Position numbers and translations under genes: made by a program. The notes under the pieces are model-generated. The model was not told the DNA's origin. It saw nothing but the letters and a program-made list of their open reading frames with translations, and searched no databases. From assembly GCF_026914265.1 (NCBI RefSeq), contig NC_069135.1:28648738-28712737 (forward strand): 64,000 bases of DNA, given 5' to 3'. The stretch is from Mya arenaria (lineage: Eukaryota > Mollusca > Bivalvia > Myida > Myidae). Positions 62,301 to 64,000 of this stretch are shown here, in pieces (positions within the stretch are counted from its first letter, which is position 1; each line of letters starts with the position of its first letter).

Positions 62301-62671
62301 TGTTCCAAATTCTGAGTTTTGCACCATCGTTTTACCCATTACCTCATTTCTGACTGGATGCATTTTACCAATGTGTAAAATGTTCATATTTTCAATACTT
62401 GCTTTGCAATTTCATTGTGCAAAGCAAAACAAAAAACAAAAAAAAACAATTTAAAAAAACATGAGTGTTATCAAAGTTGATGTGTTTTAGCACGACTCAG
62501 ACTTTATTTGTTTTCTGGGGGTAATGCGATGGGTGTTACCAAAAAAACACATACAACAGGCAGGCAAGCTTTGGTGCAAAGGGAGATAACTCATTGTAAG
62601 TTGTAACTTAAACTTACAATTCTCTCCCTTTTGTATCTTTGCAGAAAGACGATGATCATGACGAGTTGTAA
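44358..62671 (+). CDS. HSP90B1: Endoplasmin (GRP94), ER-resident HSP90 chaperone
   Basis: Seventeen exons join in phase to 794 residues: 44358-44409, 47663-47753, 51452-51593, 54238-54354, 54693-54891, 55332-55461, 55896-56007, 56378-56571, 56958-57147, 57753-57991, 58622-58793, 58971-59216, 59744-59880, 60199-60277, 60834-60989, 61367-61468 and 62645-62671. All introns are GT-AG. A signal peptide ([21 protein letters not shown]) is followed by the GHKL ATPase with [14 protein letters not shown] (about 98-111), DTGVGM and [12 protein letters not shown]. An acidic charged linker lies at about 284-325, then the middle and C-terminal HSP90 domains. It ends in an acidic tail and HDEL, the ER-retrieval signal. 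It folds secreted and membrane clients such as integrins and Toll-like receptors in better-studied animals. Upstream ERSEs support stress induction. Confidence 0.97.
44908..45029. mobile_element. Short palindromic element of GGACACTACGG units
   Basis: The left end GGGTCACGGACACTACAGAC continues CATGGACATTACGGA. The right end is the reverse complement: ATGTCCATGGTCCGTAGTGT followed by CCGTGACCC. Between them are direct copies of GGATCAGATTTAGGGACACT. It lies in intron 1 of HSP90B1. Neither coding content nor a clear target duplication was seen. Confidence 0.8.
45951..47066. mobile_element. piggyBac-type non-autonomous element
   Basis: The 1,116-bp element begins CCCTTTAGCACATAGAC and ends CATGCGCTAAAGGG, and is flanked on both sides by TTAA (45947-45950 and 47067-47070). 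Inverted ends beginning CCC and a TTAA target are the piggyBac signature. Near the right end is a diverged tandem repeat of about 46 bp (GCGTTTACATCCAGTAATGG, then GCGTATACATCTGGTAATGA). No transposase is encoded. It lies in intron 1 of HSP90B1. Confidence 0.85.
47754..51451. other. HSP90B1 intron 2
   Basis: A 3.7-kb intron. Apart from a possible fold-back element at about 50736-51003 it shows AT-rich sequence without a recognised gene. Open frames of 60-95 codons on both strands lack known domains. Confidence 0.6.
50736..51003. mobile_element. Possible miniature inverted-repeat element
   Basis: The left end GGCCAGTATTCAATATAATT is approximately mirrored by the right end GTTGGTTATTGAATACGCCC. 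The matching core is GTATTCAATA against TATTGAATAC. A second GGCAGTATTCAAAATAATCC occurs inside. The ends match imperfectly, so the call is tentative. Confidence 0.45.
53378..53955 (+). mobile_element. AACCAGGTTTTCAC element with 144-bp tandem core
   Basis: The left end is a hairpin, AACCAGGTTTTCAC-ATAG-TGAAACCTGGTT, followed by a GC-rich CGGCGAACGGCG stretch. The right end is CCCATTGCGGCGTTTCTTGTT. The core has nearly three units of about 144 bp with GAAACTGAATAA near 53462, 53606 and 53751, each carrying TCAAGGTCAAGGTCAC or a shorter form. A fragment of the family lies at about 9004-9060. It is in intron 3 of HSP90B1. Confidence 0.75.
56242..56314 (+). pseudogene. Possible relic of a duplicated acidic exon
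   Basis: In intron 7 of HSP90B1, in frame, the residues [17 protein letters not shown] resemble the start of exon 8, [18 protein letters not shown], with VEEPxDED shared. The frame then reaches a stop. No clean acceptor in the right phase precedes it and no usable donor follows, so it is not a plausible alternative exon as it stands. Acidic low-complexity sequence can converge, so this remains a suggestion. Confidence 0.4.
57172..57440. mobile_element. Dispersed AGATGCACTCTCACAGAT repeat
   Basis: It begins AAAGATGCACTCTCACAGAT and contains TTGTCTTGGAAAGAGCAAAT, TTTCCGTTCGAAAATTAATG and TTATGGCTTAAACCGTTACA, followed by an imperfect mirror of ATGTTTTATG-like sequence. This phrase order is familiar as a high-copy repeat of bivalve genomes. 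It lies in intron 9 of HSP90B1. Confidence 0.6.
58105..58165 (-). mobile_element. tRNA-derived SINE head
   Basis: On the minus strand, GGTGGACTAGTTGTATAGAT contains an A-box-like region, GCCTCTCATC an anticodon loop that would read CTC (Glu-like), and GGTTGCGAGTTCAATCCC an almost perfect B box. A second partial GTGAGAGGCAGACCTATACC phrase lies at about 58201, suggesting a partial tandem copy. The acceptor stem is not intact. It is in intron 10 of HSP90B1. Confidence 0.55.
60386..60483. repeat. Tandem repeat, three copies of about 40 bp
   Basis: Three successive copies of TTTAATTAATCGACATGTATG separated by GTTCTTTTTTA or a close variant, in intron 14 of HSP90B1. Confidence 0.85.
61103..61326. 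repeat. 22-bp tandem repeat abutting exon 16
   Basis: About ten copies of AAAGAAACAATGATATTCAA, with A-run length variants, end 40 bp before the HSP90B1 exon 16 boundary at 61367. Together with the CATTATCATAATCTCTCGCCAG acceptor region they leave only a short polypyrimidine tract. Confidence 0.88.
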
Positions 62672-63500
62672 CATAAATGCATTTTAAAGAATATATCACT
62701 CGGTTTCATCTCTCATGGATCAATATACAAAGCATTACAGAACATTATCATGCTGCAGTGACAGCATGATGTAATTAATGATCATGTTCATCATCAGTTG
62801 ATTATTGAGTATTGACTGGTTTGAAACTTAGCTAGCTACTTGATGCATTGCTGGCAAGCGCAGGCTGAACTAGATGACCGAAATAACTAAAAAAAGAATC
62901 TGTGTGAATAACATGCTCGCAACCAAATTTAAGACCAATGAGTCATAATATATAATATACAAGTGATATTGTGTAAAGATGGAAATTTTGTGTAGAAAGT
63001 GATAACTCAGCAGCGCTCATTATTGTGATATTGCCGTTTCATACTTAGTGTTTTAGAGGACCATTTTGATTTAGTTCTTTATCTGTAAACATAAAATATC
63101 ATTAAAATAGCATGTTCCTGTCCAAAACTTACAGTTAACCTTATTACATTTGTCATAAGTCATTCCATTCCAAAGGGCATATTAATGCATCTTGAGTGCT
63201 AGTAAAATGAAATGTACCATTTTTTTTAAGGTATCTGTTCTTCAAACAAGAATTCTTAAGTCTTACTTTTCCAGGAGAAATTTGCAAAATATGTATATTA
63301 TGGTTGTATAAATTAAGTAAAAAAAATCATGTTTCACCAAAAATGTTTGTTTTCTTCTCATTTTTTCCCATGTCATATATGAACTGTTTGTGATTGTGAG
63401 AGTATAAGATGTTTTTGAGTAAATGACGAAAATTTTGACATCTCAGATTGTTTGTATTTAAGATGTGAATATTAAATAAATATGTTTATAAGAGTGTGTT
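62672..63500 (+). terminator. HSP90B1 3' UTR with poly(A) signal
   Basis: Sequence after the TAA stop is AT-rich and without genes. AATAAA at 63475-63480 within TATTAAATAAATATG, followed by a GT-rich stretch (GAGTGTGTTGC), is the best cleavage and polyadenylation signal, giving a 3' UTR of about 830 nt. Confidence 0.65.
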
Positions 63501-63667
63501 GCTTTTTTGTTTGAATTGTTAAAGAATAAACAAAGTCTGAATGCTGAAGAGACGGCTTTTTCTTTCAACAAATATTATAAAACTACCGGAATATTTGAAT
63601 ATGAAACCCAAAGGTATGCTGCATTATCATTTATATAACTTATATTTGGTCAAAAAGAGGACTTTTT

Positions 63668-64000
63668 ATGCCCCCGAAGGTGGGCATATTAAAATCGCAC
63701 CGTCTGTCCGTCTGTGTGTCCGGCTCAATAACTCGTGTCCGGGCTGTAACTTTCTCTTGTATGGACAGATTTTAAAATAACTTGCCACGTGTTCCACATA
63801 CCAAGACGACGTGTCGCGTGCAAGACCTGTGCCCCTACCTCAAAGGTCAAGGTCACACTTAGTCTTTATTCACAATGGAGTGCTGCATATAGGACAAAGA
63901 GTATAGGTTGTCGTGTCCGGGCTGTAACTTTCCCTTGTATAAACAGATTTTAAAATAACTTGCCACATGTGTTCCACATACCAAAACAACGTGTTGCGTG
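63668..64000 (+). mobile_element. GCCCCCGAAGGTGGGCAT element, cut by the window end
   Basis: The left end TATGCCCCCGAAGGTGGGCA is followed by CCGTCTGTCCGTCTGTGTGT and then the first two units of a tandem core of about 170 bp, with TGGACAGATTTTAAAATAAC and GGTCAAGGTCACACTTAGTC. The core matches those in both arms of the inverted duplication (about 11280-11640 and 30780-31490). Confidence 0.75.

Noticed and set aside
1-64000. Old retrovirus, LTR-element or Polinton copies
   Set aside because: No recognisable capsid, integrase, protease or LTR pair was seen; the only retroelements identified are LINE and SINE fragments.

Overview
The window looks like nuclear DNA of a bivalve mollusc, or a close lophotrochozoan relative. 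It is AT-rich, its genes are split by GT-AG introns, and its spacers are filled with repeat families typical of clam and oyster genomes: the TATACCCCCC element, the GCCCCCGAAGGTGGGCAT element, elements ending in CTCTTGTT, tRNA-headed SINEs and many miniature inverted-repeat elements. No prokaryotic, organellar or viral genes were seen. The species cannot be named from sequence alone.

Layout. 1-1.45 kb: last two exons of an unrecognised + strand gene. 1.45-10.3 kb: minisatellites and nested repeat elements. 10.3-13.55 kb: left arm of a large inverted duplication, holding a decayed copy of the last two exons of an SRR1-like gene. 13.55-15.2 kb: more repeats. 16.28-22.30 kb (minus): a complete five-exon short-chain dehydrogenase/reductase. 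22.52-29.47 kb (plus): a complete seven-exon SRR1-domain gene, head-to-head with the reductase across 217 bp. 28.33-32.15 kb: right arm of the inverted duplication, overlapping the 3' end of the SRR1-like gene and its flank. 32.58-34.21 kb (plus): a two-exon secreted coiled-coil C1q-domain protein. 37.86-43.22 kb (minus): a complete eight-exon ABHD6-type monoacylglycerol lipase of 337 residues. 44.36-62.67 kb (plus): a complete 17-exon HSP90B1 (endoplasmin/GRP94) of 794 residues ending in HDEL. 63.67-64.0 kb: start of another repeat element.

For the four complete multi-exon genes (reductase, SRR1-like, ABHD6, HSP90B1) and the C1q gene, every exon was joined by hand and all phases agree. The genes do not form a pathway. 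They do form two divergent pairs: reductase/SRR1-like with 217 bp between start codons, and ABHD6/HSP90B1 with 1.14 kb. The HSP90B1 promoter contains a perfect endoplasmic-reticulum stress element (CGTGG-N9-ATTGG) 118 bp before the start codon, so unfolded-protein-response control of this chaperone can be read from the DNA.

The most notable structures are: (1) the inverted duplication with about 15 kb between its arms; (2) a LINE inserted at the stop codon of the intact SRR1-like gene, where the uninterrupted state survives in the other arm; (3) two hAT-type miniature elements with perfect 8-bp target duplications in introns of two genes; (4) a piggyBac-type element at TTAA; (5) a higher-order AB-AB tandem array; and (6) extended nuclear-receptor half-sites recurring in several unrelated repeat families. 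I found no convincing wholly new biological system.
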